Made by a program: the position numbers and the translations under genes. From Elysia marginata (taxonomy: Eukaryota > Mollusca > Gastropoda > Plakobranchidae), in NCBI GenBank assembly GCA_019649035.1, contig BMAT01005886.1:13130-60695 (forward strand): a stretch of 47,566 nt of DNA. Reading direction: 5' to 3'. The notes under the pieces are model-generated. The model saw nothing but the letters and a program-made list of their open reading frames with translations, did no database searches and was not told where the DNA came from. Position 1 is the stretch's first letter, and each line of letters begins with the position of its first letter. Positions 34,352-45,801 of the stretch are shown piece after piece.

Positions 34352-36170
34352 TTTCTAAAATTTAAGTGCCTTATTTGGAGTGCTGTTTTTCTTTTTTAAT
34401 GCAAAGTGCAAGCAGCAATCTCAGTGCCATGTTGACGAAATCAAGTTTTCACATTATTGCTGCAACTAGTAGTTTGAGTTGCAATTGGTGTTTGTGGCGT
34501 AGCCATATATCTCATGTGCATGGCGAATGAGTTGGATCTTGCAGTTTTTGCCTTTCTGTTTTGAACAAAATATTTTTAAACTTCCTAACGTCAAAAACTT
34601 GAGAAAATTATCAAATTTTTGTGGAAAGATATTTAAACTTTTTGTTCATTACAAATATACAGTAAAATTAGAAAAAAAATAGATATTTTTTCTTCTGAAA
34701 TTTCTGACTTTTGACCCATTTACCCTGGATGCAAGAAATATTTATAAAAGCTGTTGTGTTCTATTGGGGCCCTTACTGTATTTCAAAAATTAACTATTAC
34801 TTGAATTTAAATTAATGGATTTAGCTATTGTTGCAAAAGTCTTTAGAACAAAATACTTGTTTAATTGCAAATAGTTTTTTTTTTAAGTCTCTAAAATAAA
34901 ATATCATAAAATAATATGGAAAGCGATGAATTTTGCCTTTTTTTTAAGTCTTAAAAAATCTTGAAGAATTTCAAAAATATTTGATCAATGAAAAGTAAAA
35001 AACAGTCTGTAGGGATAGAGCCCCATTTCTATTCCAGATTGAAGATGTTTATGTTTCATAGAACTTTAGGACGTTTTGTGCAAAAATTGCTTTATTTGAA
35101 AAGCTGATAACCGAGAAATTAACCTTGTTAGAATCCTACTGGATACAGATTTTGAGTCAGATGGACCTGCTTTCTCACAATATTCAACAAAACTGTTTAA
35201 TTTCTTATGATAATGTCAGTTCATCAAAACCAATGTCACTTTACATATCAGAACAGGCTACATGTAAGAACAGTTGGAAGGGGGTTTTGCTTTTCAAACC
35301 TTCACTTGCCCCTGTGAACTAGTCAAAATAAATCTTGAAATAAAATTTTACACATTCTTTTGTTCATTCCTGCAAATGGATATTGAAACTTGGAAAAATT
35401 TAAACGTATTAGATTGGAAAGAACCACAATCATGTGTGTAGAAATCCTACAAAATAAGTTAAAATGCGGAATTGTGTAATGTGGCATTATATACATCATT
35501 GTAAAAAGCCTTCAAAAGCTCTCTAAGATGGTGAAAAATCATTTTGATATCTTAATTAGGTCCTGGGTTGTTTCACTAGATAGACAAGACCCCGAATGGC
35601 CAAAACTTTTGAAAAGATGGAGAAAATAGGACTTGAAGTTTTCATATTGAAAAACTTTTGAGGGCATAGCCATGGTATAACAACCTTTAAAACACATTTC
35701 AACATTTTTTTCAATAGTCTCATAAGTTGTTATGATGAAAACATTATAAAGTTTCCAAATATGAAAAAAAATTTTTAGTATAAATCTAACCTGAGTACAT
35801 AAACTTGAAAATGCTTATTTTCTTGAATTGAGTGGCACCGCATGTAGACCTATTTTTTGGAACCCCATACATCCTTTTCATAGTATATATGTTTAAATCA
35901 TACAGTGTCTAGATCTTTGGTGCTCATAACTTCTTTATATTTGTGTTGAGTAAAGTCAAATGTTGATATTTATGAAAAATAAGAAAATACTGTTTATGTA
36001 TCTATTTAATGTCTCCACCATTTACATTTTCACTCTCTTTTTTAATATACATGTACTTAAAGAAGAGAGCAGATTTTTTGTCTGTTTTCAGTTTTTATCC
36101 ATTGAATGTTGTTCTATATTGATCAATTGGTTCATGGCCTAATAAAACTATTGAATTGAATTGTCTTTCT
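34352..36170 (+). other. PNKP 3' UTR and downstream sequence
   Basis: AT-rich. AATAAA-type signals occur at 35327-35332 and again about 10 bases on; which is used is unknown. Sequence ending TAATAAAACTATTGAATTGA near 36140-36165 looks like the 3' tail of a retroposon, but no body is recognised. Confidence 0.4.
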
Positions 36171-39100
36171 TTCAATTTTTATGTAAAAGTTAAATAGCAT
36201 TTACACATTCCTTGCAAAAAGTACACAGTTTTAAAGTTTATTCATGTGTTTTATATTTGAATTTTGTATAGAACTAGAAGTTTTTCTACTGTAATTATTC
36301 TGCACCTACTTGCTTTTTTACCCATTTTCAATGTTTTCCAGAAATAAAATCTGTTTTAATCTATTGCTTTTAATTTGTTATTCTTTCAAAATTTATTAGA
36401 TTTTTTTTTATTTTCATATCTCATAAATGCCCTTTATATTTTGACTCTCTGCTTTTGGATTTTCATTTTTTCTTCTTTTTTAGCCATTAACTTCTCACAT
36501 TCCTCGCTATAGCCTTTACAATCCAGCAAAATACTCTTACTTATATATGGAACAGAAAAAGATGGATAGAAATACTTAGATTTATTCAGTTAACATGCTG
36601 AGCATTTTGAAAACAAAATACATTTTAATTCCTCTTTTTGCCCTTTTACTGGCACAAATATTTGTTCACGATTGAGCTGCTTCTTTTTAAAAATAATATT
36701 CTATTTTCTTTTGATAAAATAGACAAAGATGAGAGAACTTCAGTTGTTAAACCTGGCTATTATTTTGATTAAAGAAATTTGGAGTTGGATGCTGGGGAAC
36801 TGGGAAAAAAACAAAAAAGACATTAACTCTATAACAATGGCCGGATGCTGTCAACGTCCGGTGCACCATTTTATATCTACGGATGGACGCTGCGAGCGTC
36901 TGATGTATAGTCATAACTAAGAAGGGGAGAAAGACGATGTATGTATGAAACTATGAAATAGTTTGACCCCCGAAGTTGATTGCAGTAGATTGAACTTCCG
37001 AGAGAAGCTAATTTTAACTCTTTTAACGGTTTTTGCAGTGACCTAGAAGTTATAACCGTACATGTAGATCTGAGCTTAGATTTACATCTGGAAAAATTAC
37101 GTGCAGAAGTATTAGATATATAAAATACATGGTCAAAGAGTTAATATATCAAATAAATTGGGCTATGCAAATTTGTTTACCTAAATTGAAAAGTCATTGT
37201 GGAGTTTTTGCTGGGAAAAAAGGAAGGCCTACACTTGTCTTTCCAGACTGTGCAAGAGGGCCAAAACACTGGTTTTTGTCTCTGGAGAGCAAAGTACTGA
37301 AGTAGGAATTTCAAAACATGTAGGCTACCTATTTTTTACACTGATGTCTCTCCAAGTGAGATTCGATCATTAAGGCTAGCACATGCCGATTTACGTTCTA
37401 GCGTAATTTTTAGAAAATATTTTTAAGATAATATTGTGTGAAAATTAAATGGGATTACCTGCTGTCTTATGAATACAACCTTTTAAAATTTATGCGACAG
37501 ATTTTTTTAAGATGAACTTTTTTAAGCTCTATAGTTTTTTAGTTCTAGATGTGAAATCGTTTATAAAAGTAAGAAACTTAACAATATAAGACCCTAAAAT
37601 CTGGGTCTAGATTACAATAACCACTATAGTATTTTGGGGTGTTGTCTTCTAGAAAAGGGACACTAGTACTCTTGTTTTTAAGAGAACAAGTGCAGAGCAA
37701 TGGAACACTTATTGACTCTACCTTATTTACAGCAACTGCTGGTTCATTTTTTCTAATAAAAGATCAATTTGTTTTGAATCCAGTAATTTTCGAGGGGGGG
37801 GGGGGGGGGACGATATATAAATGGATAAAAAGTTTTAGCTGTTCAAAATAATTGCACGTGGCAAAGGGTATAAAATAAATTCTCCACAGCACAGTTTCGT
37901 TTCAAAGAGTTTAACAGTGGACCTCGTATCCAACATCCTTGTACCCAACGAACCCTCGCATTCAACGAACTGAAAGTGAAATAAAGTCCGATTTTTTCTC
38001 TTCTTTGACTTTTACGAATTTCCCTGTATAGAGGGAACTAATTTCCGACTAATCTCTTTTCGACGAACTAGAAGTGAAACTGGAACTAATGGCAGGTCTT
38101 TTCTGATACATGTACATCTGTGTCCGTGTGTCGTTCACTTTATCAACGACACATCTGTCACAGTACCAGAGAGAGAAAGAGAGAGAGATTACAATACATG
38201 TATATCATAGGAAAAACGCACTAGCTTAGCAAAAACTTGCAGCACTGTGTATGCTTTATTATTTCTAGTTTTAAATACGATCTCAAGGTTGATAAGTAGT
38301 GTAAAATTTTCTTCTTTGGTTCGTTTTCCATTACTTTAGAGAAACCTTCTTTATGATGTTCGCTAATTCGTTATTGTTTCATCGAAAAAATTGAGCCGTT
38401 TTGTAAAGTAAACATATATAAGCTTTGAAGTGGTCAGTTCTGGGAAGCATCAGCACTTTCTAAAAACCGGCAGAAGTTTTCAAGTTGCCGGAGTGTGTGA
38501 GATTTTCTTTAGCATTATAATAGGTAGCTCTTGCAGCTCTGTATTTTCTTTCGTGCAGTCACAGGTAACCCCTACTCGCTAACATTGCAGACTTTTACGC
38601 AGTCATAGCATGTTAATTGTGCTTCATATAGATTTTACAATTTTCACTCCCAAAATTTGACATGGATATTTTCATCGTCTTGAAATTGAATACGCTGAGG
38701 AATATTGAGGACATACTTTTTTTTAAACTGTAATACCATAGGGAAGGTATTTCCGTATCGCAATAGTGCTTCTAAGATAGAGGCCCATAGCTGGAGGAAA
38801 GTATTTACCAAGTTAATGATATGGTTCAATTGCAGCATGGGCGACATTTTGGCTGTTCTTACCAAGGGGTTTCAGATCGATAACAGTTGAAATCACCCGA
38901 AAAGGGGTGTACCTTATCCCGTTCCTACAGTCGTTCTGTATTTTTGTAATGGACTGAAGCTTAGGTTGGTGAGCGGCTGTGCTTTTTTATAGGAATGAAG
39001 TAAATCCAATTCCAATACATGAAAATGTAATACACCACGGGTTTTAGTGATGAGTAGGAGCAAAAGAGACCAACCATTTTTACTTAAAGACCGCACTTGA

Positions 39101-39463
39101 GGTATTAATGGATCTCCTGTTTTCATCTGAAAAAGGAGGGTTTGAAGTTGCCTATCTGTGGATATACGGTTTCGTTTTTTTTCTTGTTTTTTTTTGTGTC
39201 ATAAAACAAGGTCTTTGTCCTTTTACACTTATTTATCAGAATTTACTGACGAGACCAATACAGGAATGTGTACCATGTTTCAAACTATATGAAAGAAATA
39301 CAGGAACGAAAACAGAGACACGAAGTCACATCAAACAGCAGCGTTAAAAAGTTTAAATTATTACTACATTAGGAGAAAAAATATATATAAAAAAACCCAG
39401 TTGGCAACATGTATGACGCTGGTAGTAGTAAGAAAAGAAAAAAATAATTAATCATCATCATCG

Positions 39464-39520
<57 letters not shown>

Positions 39521-39545
39521 CCATTATCATCATCGTCATCATCAT

Positions 39546-39600
<55 letters not shown>

Positions 39601-39950
39601 TGTAGCAGTGGTAGTAGTTGTAGTAGATAAGTAGTAGAACAAACAGTGGAGGCAGCCACTACGCAATGAAAAGATTTTAACTTAAAGGTATAAAATTAGA
39701 AGTGAGGAGACGTAGGCTTTCAGTGGAAATGCCCGGAATATGCCTGCCTATAAGTATAAGCTATGTTTCTCTCAGAGCCAAGGCTGTGGGTGCCGCAGCT
39801 AAGTATAACAAACGAAATTGATGGTTATAATTATATTTATTGTGGCAGTAGTCTTTGTACAGTCGCAAGAGCAGCAGCAAAAGCAACACAGCTGCATTAA
39901 AAGCAAAAATTTTATAATTATTGAGGCAAAAGTTTAATATTTCCGAAGTC
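36171..39950. other. Intergenic region between PNKP and NDUFB7
   Basis: No gene recognised. It holds a two-copy GC-rich repeat (36843-36907), a 16-base G run (37794-37809), a pogo-like terminus (from 37914), a short GA repeat (about 38168-38187) and a trinucleotide block (39451-39636). Confidence 0.5.
39451..39636. repeat. Compound trinucleotide microsatellite (TCA)n-(GCA)n-(GTA)n
   Basis: Long CAT/TCA run, then CAG units, then GTA units, with few interruptions. Open frames through it are poly-Asp, poly-Met, poly-Leu or poly-Thr artefacts. Confidence 0.95.
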
Positions 39951-39970
39951 CGATGGTTTAGGAAACAATA

Positions 39971-39979
39971 ACTTCCGGT
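39971..39979 (+). promoter_or_regulatory. ETS/GABP motif upstream of NDUFB7
   Basis: ACTTCCGGT is a perfect ETS-family site, 112 bases before the ATG. ETS/GABP sites are common in promoters of nuclear genes for respiratory subunits. Function here is inferred from position. Confidence 0.45.
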
Positions 39980-40090
39980 TTACACCAAGGTCTTGGACTT
40001 TCTGAGGTCGCCTTCAAGCAACAGACCCTGCTGCACAAATCAGATCATAAATGGGAATTTAATCCAGTCTCCCTAAACAGAAGCCTAAAG

Positions 40091-40202
40091 ATGGGGAATA
40101 TGTGGTATTCCTATGTCACTAACCCAGAGACTGCCCCCGATTTTCGCAACCCCCCTACTTTTGATCCTTTGTATGGATTTCCAGAGGGCCGAGAAGAGAG
40201 AA
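40091..40202 (+). CDS. NDUFB7: NDUFB7 exon 1
   Basis: 37 codons plus one base, from ATG 40091 to the donor A/GTATGT. It is identified by FRNPPTFDPLYGFPEGREER, which matches the PTFPPDYGFPERKER segment of the family. Phase fits exon 2 exactly (A+AA gives Lys). Confidence 0.88.
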
Positions 40203-43200
40203 GTATGTAGACTAGATTCTAGTAGCCTCTGAGTCTTGACTAGATCTAGATAAGATTTAATGAATAATCTAGATCTAGATTCTAGCACTGACAGTTATTA
40301 TTTTATGCCCACATTTGACGCATTAACAGATAAAATTGAGGTCACTGGTCCTTTGGTGAACAAGTCTGGTTCCTTACACTAAGTTACAGTTTCCATTTTG
40401 AGAACGACCTGTACAGCACTGGACTGAGAAGATAATGAAAGTTTACCTCGATCAGTGTTAGAAAATGTATAAAATAGAAAAAGATTGAGTATTTTAACTT
40501 CAGTAGACTAGCAGAAAAAAATGACTGCCCGAGAAGCAAGTGAAATCTACTCACCACAGTCTCGGAAGAGCACGAAAAACCGATACTCACCCGTGAAAAA
40601 GAATGAATCACAGAGAAACACACTGGAATTAAGGGATTTACACAAAAATCTAGATCTAAATCTTACCCTAAACTTAACGCTACTGACAAACCTTCTCAAG
40701 AAAAACGAAACTAGACCTAATGAAACTAGAAACCTAATCTAAAAAAAACCTAACTAACCCTTACTAACAAAATGAAAAAAACAAAGGTTCTGCACTTCTG
40801 ACACCAGTGTTGTGTACAGGAGGCCGTTACCTATGCTAAACTACAAATAAGGCTAATCTAACTACCCTAAAACCCTAGGAATGAAAACACAGTTCTCACA
40901 TATAATTTTAATAGCAATGTATCCCAACAGGTGGGAATGAAGGCCTCCGAGTCAGAGTCAGGTTGTAGAACAGAAGGTACTTTATAACACAACTTTCCAC
41001 AACACTGACGAGTCCTCGAGAGCTGCAGTTCAGCCTCGGGCCCGCCGTCAGACCTCGGCTTCCTTCGGCGATCTCCGTTATTCCACGGAGTACCGGGTCA
41101 AAGGTGACCGATTTCACCACAGTGGTCTTGTCCATTTGGCCTTTACGAAATGGAGAAAAACTAATAGGTATCAAGATTTATAGAAATTCTAGTTAAGATC
41201 TGTTAATAGGATTAGCTTGACAAACCATTTTTCTCAGGCAAGCCTCCACCTGACACCTTGAAGAGGAGATTCATTACTCCAGGTGTGCTGTGCCGGTCGC
41301 AATTCAGGGCTGGGATTGGATTAAAGTGCATTCAACCAAAATGCCGGGATTGCGGGGTAGGGCCCCAGCATGGAGTTTTTTGTCTCATCTGACACCTCCC
41401 CACACTCACAAAATGGCCCACAAAATTTAAGGTTTTTTAAAAATTTAAGTAGTTGACAAATTAGGGCCCTTTTTTTAAGAGAAAAAACTACATGTAATAC
41501 ATAGCGATGAAAGAATAAATCATTTCAACAAATATGACTGCATTTAAGCACCCTTAAGTGCAAATAGGTGGCTTCTGTATAAATAGGCCACATGTTACCC
41601 TGTTTCTAATGGCGGTGCCACTTATGTGCAGTCAAATTATTGTTAGCATATATATATGAGTGCAAACATACGCATATCTATGCACTGACCACAAGAATTA
41701 ATTACATAGAGTTTGGTGTTAGACCTTAGTTCAACGGGAGACCTGCATAGCATTATTTCATTGCTGACGTTTTTGTTCAGGGATGGCAGAGACAGAAAGG
41801 TATTAAGGAAATAAAGTTTTAGAGAGAGAGAGAGAGAGAGCCAAGTAGAAGAAGACAGTTATGTAGAAGTCTACCCAGAGGTGTATGGGGGTGGGGGTGG
41901 GTGGAGGGGAGGGGATGGGGCACACAAAATTCAGAGGCAGAGAGGAGGTAGGGAATGGAATTTTGAAAGAGAGAGACTGTTAGAGATCTATAGTAAAGAC
42001 AACTTTAGACTGGAAAGAGAGGTACGAGACAGTGAGAATTTTTTCAAAGGACACATGGCAATAATTACAGGCGATTCAAAAAAGGAAAGGGGGCAACAAA
42101 GAGAAAAGAAACGAGCAGGCAAATAGCGTTTCTACTACTTCTAGACTGAAAACAATGTATCAAGTTTTGTTTTGAAGTTTCCTGATTTTTTTTTCTTGGA
42201 AGACAGGTTAGAAAGGTCTTCACAAAGATGCCTTTGATCTCCTATATACGCAACATCTACATTGCATGTTTTGTTTCATTTTTGATAAGTGATGTCTACA
42301 TACATGGATCCACTCTTTGTCAGTGTGTGGGTGTGTATATTGAGGAGTGGATAGTGTCATGCCTTTAACTGTCATGATGTATGGTGATTGTGTAGACTAG
42401 AGTTTTTTTCAGATATGGTGAGCTGACTGGAAGTGAAATGAATAGTGCTAAACAACAAAATGACCTACAGTTACACTTATATATTTTTTTTTCTCTAAAA
42501 ACTTATCCGTATATGTATTTGGTGCCTGTGTGTAAACAATTTAAGCTTAATCTAAGAATTTTTTTCGTTCCTCAAATTTTCAGAAATATGTGCTACACGG
42601 GAAGAACTGGACAGAGCTAAAGTGCCCCTGAAGAAAAGAGACTATTGTGTTGACTACTACATGAAATTTTTAGAGTGCAGACAAAAACACTTTCCTAGAG
42701 TTTGGTCATACTGCCATCACCAGATACATGAATGGGAGCACTGCCAAATTGAAGAGTAAGTTTGACTCATCCTTCAAGAAGCATACATGTATAGTTTCTT
42801 CTTTACAGTTTTTGTTAAGACTTTTCTCCCTGCATATCAGCATTTTTCATGAGCTCATTCCTATATCTGCCCACAAACAAGGTGATTTTGTCAATTTAGT
42901 GATCTCACCTGCAGGAATTGAGGATGTCGTTACATGTAACCTCAAATTCTTTTCCGGCCCACAAGGATGAAAATCTGGGATCAAAATTTAGCTCTGACCC
43001 ATGCTGGTATTATTCTACCTCTGTTGACCGTCACTTCATTGCAGATGGGTGTGAGGTCTATTACTCAAGGTAGAAACGCATTATGCCTTTTGTTTGGACT
43101 TGACTAATATATCCTTAGCCTAAATCTTGGAGGGTGGAGAGATGGGGATGAGGAAAAACTTCATCTTGAACAACATAAAATAACTTTTTAAATTATACTT

Positions 43201-44898
43201 TCATTCTTTCATCAAATATGAAATTTAAGAAAAATTTATAAAAGTTCGGCCACCTATTTACCATGCTTTTAAATAAAGAAATTCTCATAGTACAATATTC
43301 CACATTGCATTCAATTTAAGTTGTATTAACTTATCCTTCCCAGCTTGAATGGGGAAAAAAGTTGATTAACTAAAAGCTAGAGCTAAATGTTCGGTGATCT
43401 TGAATCTTATAATTACTATTTGATACAACGCCTCATTGTAAAGCGGACAAGAGAAACTTGAATCTCCCTTCTATTATTGTTTTTTAAATACAACTTGTTA
43501 CAGAAATGCCTTCAGGGAATGATAGTAATTATTAAAGGTGGGTTAAGGGGAAATTAGTGGCATGTATGTAATTGGATATAATGGGATGATTTGGTTTAAT
43601 GTTGGCCTGTTTCACATCAAAGAAAATGTAGGGAGGCCCAGTCTTAACTTTCATCTTAAAACTAAGATGTTCATTCAATATTTTTTTTACTAAAGGTAAT
43701 GATTTACTTGTCCAGATATAATTCTTATCGATAAAATGAGTCGACTGAATTTACAGTCTACTCTTCTTTGGCATTGGATTATGTGTTTTAATTTTCCATA
43801 TAAAAACCAGTCCAAAAATGTAGATCTATATTCTTGGAAATTGAATCTATCCAAGAAAAGATTGGTTCAACTGAAGTTTGTAAAGCGGTTTGTTGAATCA
43901 GATTATGTTTTGAATACATACAGTATTAACCCATTCACTACTTAGGAATTTGTCTGTCTCTTACATTACAGTTTGTTTTTTTAAATAGTAAAACTAAAAT
44001 TCGTTTTTTTATAAATAGTAAAACTAAAGTAAAAAATTGACATTATCTGATTTTTAGCAAGGGAAATTATCTTTTCCACTTACCATGTGCAAATTTTCCT
44101 AGGCAGTAAGGAGTTCAAGGGCGTGCTACAAATGCACAGTTGAAAAGAGGCACAAGACCTAAGTTTAATGATCTAGTGGTAGACACTCGACTTTTGGACC
44201 AAGAGGCCTGGTGGTTGAGCCCTGCATTTGGCAGGTCATTGTTTTTGACATTTTTTCGCATCACTCAGGAGTACCTGACTATGGGTAGTGAAAGATCTTT
44301 TCAATATGCTAGAATAAAGCGTTTTAATAGCTGCTGGTCTGTTAGTGCAGAAGATTATTTGGTTGGCCATGGCCTATCAGGAAACCCTTGTAAAGCGCTT
44401 CTGAGCATTTACGAGGATTAGGTGTTATACTCTTTACTTTACAGTAATAATTTAAAAAAAATTAATAATATTATAAGCAAAGATTCCATTTAAACGAAAA
44501 GTGTATTCAACTTTTGAGTCAGCTTAATAATTTCATCATGTCAGCAAAGGAAAGGAAAAAAATTCAGCAAGTCAAATATTTATATTGTTTGTGTACAGTC
44601 AACGGTGCTCAAGCCGATATTCAATAACATCAACATGGTGAAAAATTGAGTTATGTACAAGTTTCTTATCCCCCTGGGATCAAGTTAAATGAAAATCGAC
44701 TGAAGTAACTTTGGCTTAAATAGAGTTGACTGTATTTATTATTGTTTAAACCTTTGTGCTTTTGCTAGATTAACATCTTTTCCTTTTCTTTTTTTTTTCA
44801 GCACTGTCTTGAGAGTGAAAGAATGGGAGCGTGAGAAACGTCTTAAAGAGAGGGCAAAGAGAAAGGAAAAGCTGGAGAATATGGAGGAAATGGCCTAG
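40091..44898 (+). CDS. NDUFB7: NDUFB7 (complex I B18 subunit), spliced gene
   Basis: Exons 40091-40202, 42584-42755 and 44802-44898 join in frame to 381 bases, 126 residues (human 137). NDUFB7 is an accessory subunit of mitochondrial NADH:ubiquinone oxidoreductase, on the intermembrane-space side of the membrane arm. Seen: MGNMWYSYV start, PPTFDPLYGFP motif, a twin CX9C pair (C59/C69 and C81/C91) that in this family forms two disulphides and drives Mia40-type import, then a Lys/Arg/Glu-rich helix (VKEWEREKRLKERAKRKEK). No cleavable targeting peptide, as expected for CX9C proteins. Gly2 is conserved; the mammalian protein is myristoylated there, but Tyr at the fifth position after Met makes the site non-canonical here. 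An extra Cys is at 40. Confidence 0.93.
40203..42583 (+). other. NDUFB7 intron 1, with LTR and simple repeats
   Basis: Holds AGATCT tracts, the LTR-like segment at 40808-41394, a (GA)n run at 41821-41840, and a G-rich patch after 41880. No further exon recognised. Confidence 0.6.
40808..41394 (-). mobile_element. LTR of a Gypsy-type retrotransposon (candidate)
   Basis: On the minus strand the segment starts TGTCAGATGAG and ends CACAACA (TG...CA). It is preceded by a purine tract GTGTGGGGAGG (PPT-like). One base after its end is TGGTGTCAGAAGTGCA (40791-40806), which looks like a primer-binding site for tRNA-Leu-type primers used by many Gypsy elements. The interior is GC-richer than the neighbours. 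No gag or pol is found nearby. Confidence 0.45.
42584..42755 (+). CDS. NDUFB7: NDUFB7 exon 2: twin CX9C
   Basis: The acceptor is AAATTTTCAG and the donor is GA/GTAAGT. It carries RDYCVDYYMKFLECRQ and YCHHQIHEWEHCQ, the two CX9C helices. Confidence 0.93.
44150..44435 (+). mobile_element. Degenerate tRNA-derived SINE
   Basis: An A-box-like TAGTGGTAGACACTCG (44174-44189) and a decayed B box GGTTGAGCCC (44213-44222, one base missing from GGTTCGAGCCC) form a tRNA-like head. The end, TGTAAAGCGCTTCTGAGC then ACGAGGATTAGGTGTTAT, matches the AAAGCGCTT...TAGGTGCTAT tail style of animal SINEs. Its body differs from the SINE at 24131, so it is a second family. Confidence 0.6.
44594..44734. mobile_element. 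Short pogo/Tigger-style MITE
   Basis: TACAGTCAAC at the left and its exact reverse complement GTTGACTGTA at the right, 141 bp including the TA at each end. Shared AAGCC follows at similar distance from both ends. TA plus CAGT termini fit the pogo/Tigger group. Confidence 0.55.
44802..44898 (+). CDS. NDUFB7: NDUFB7 exon 3: basic C-terminal helix
   Basis: The acceptor is a long T tract plus CAG. It codes TVLRVKEWEREKRLKERAKR and KEKLENMEEMA, then TAG, matching the VMRMKEFERERR segment of the family. Confidence 0.92.
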
Positions 44899-45292
44899 AT
44901 TTTACATGTTATAGGAGTAACTGAATCCATTTAAGAAAATATGTGTACAGAAGTGACTGGGTGAAAATCAAGCACTGCATAAGCGTATAAGAATGGCTTT
45001 GAAATTTTATTTCAATTAATAATAGTAAGGCATCAAGTCATGAAAGAAATTTAATGCTCTGTATCTTGTTGCATTTTTTGTTTGCTGAGATTTTTTTTTC
45101 ATATTCTGGGTAGAGATTGTGAAGTTTGAGATGTTCTGATAGATTACTCTTTTGAGTATTTAGTTTTATTTTGAGAGACTGCTTGCCTTGTATAAATTAG
45201 TTTCCTCCTATTCCACATCCTACAGAAGTTTGTTGAAGCGTGAGGAAAGAAAGAACATTGGTAAATTAATTCTTTATGATTAAACAAAAAAA

Positions 45293-45298
45293 AATAAA
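45293..45298 (+). terminator. Candidate NDUFB7 polyadenylation signal
   Basis: AATAAA about 395 bases after the stop codon. Other A-rich stretches exist, so use is not certain. Confidence 0.4.
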
Positions 45299-45374
45299 CT
45301 AAAATCTTTTTGACTTCATTTCAGTTCTTTAATCTTGTGACATTTTATTCTTATTATAGGCCTAGAGTATAAAT

Positions 45375-45635
45375 TACAATGCAGTCCATTTCAGTTCAGC
45401 CATGAACAAACAAAATGCAGTATCTCTCATATGGTTTACTCTGCAGATACTGCTTTTGGTTTGTCCAGGGTAGAGTTGAAGTGGTCGATAAAAGCTGTTT
45501 CAGTTTGAATTATCATAATTTTGATTTAAAAGATAGTTGGCAAAGACAAAAAAATATGGGTTGGAATTCTAAAACAGATTCATGTCATCCATGAATTTGA
45601 ATTATCAGAGTTCCAGTTAAATGGACTCCATTGTA
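45375..45635. mobile_element. MITE with 17-bp inverted repeats (261 bp)
   Basis: TACAATGCAGTCCATTT at 45375-45391 matches the reverse complement of 45619-45635 at 16 of 17 positions. TA is included at both ends. The interior is AT-rich and non-coding. Confidence 0.55.
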
Positions 45636-45638
45636 GCA

Positions 45639-45801
45639 CAGTCCAGTCCAGATGATTTGAAACTGGATAATTGGAAAATTTGTTTAAACTTAATTGAAAC
45701 TTAATTCTGATTACCACTATCAATCATATGTAAATCAAATTTTGGATGATTGGAAATTAATTTTTTTTTTACGTTGAGTTAGAAATATTGGGACTGGACT
45801 G
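45639..45801. mobile_element. MITE with perfect 11-bp inverted repeats (163 bp)
   Basis: CAGTCCAGTCC at 45639-45649 and GGACTGGACTG at 45791-45801. TA follows the right end; the left flank is CA. It starts four bases after the previous element ends and has related termini (CAGTCC). Confidence 0.5.

Larger units (their letters stand above)
42756..44801 (+). other. NDUFB7 intron 2, with a SINE and a MITE
   Basis: AT-rich. Contains a degenerate tRNA-SINE (44150-44435) and a short TIR element (44594-44734). An open frame at 42728-42970 overlaps the exon 2 end but is unrelated. Confidence 0.6.

Noticed and set aside
38838..38889. MGDILAVLTKGFQ as an NDUFB7 start
   Set aside because: No match to the family N-terminus; the exon at 40091 fits fully.
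39369..39666. Open frames coding poly-Asp, poly-Thr, poly-Met or poly-Leu
   Set aside because: Produced by the compound trinucleotide microsatellite, with no flanking splice logic.
40908..41174. Minus-strand 88-codon open frame
   Set aside because: Lies wholly in the LTR-like segment and has no gag or pol features.
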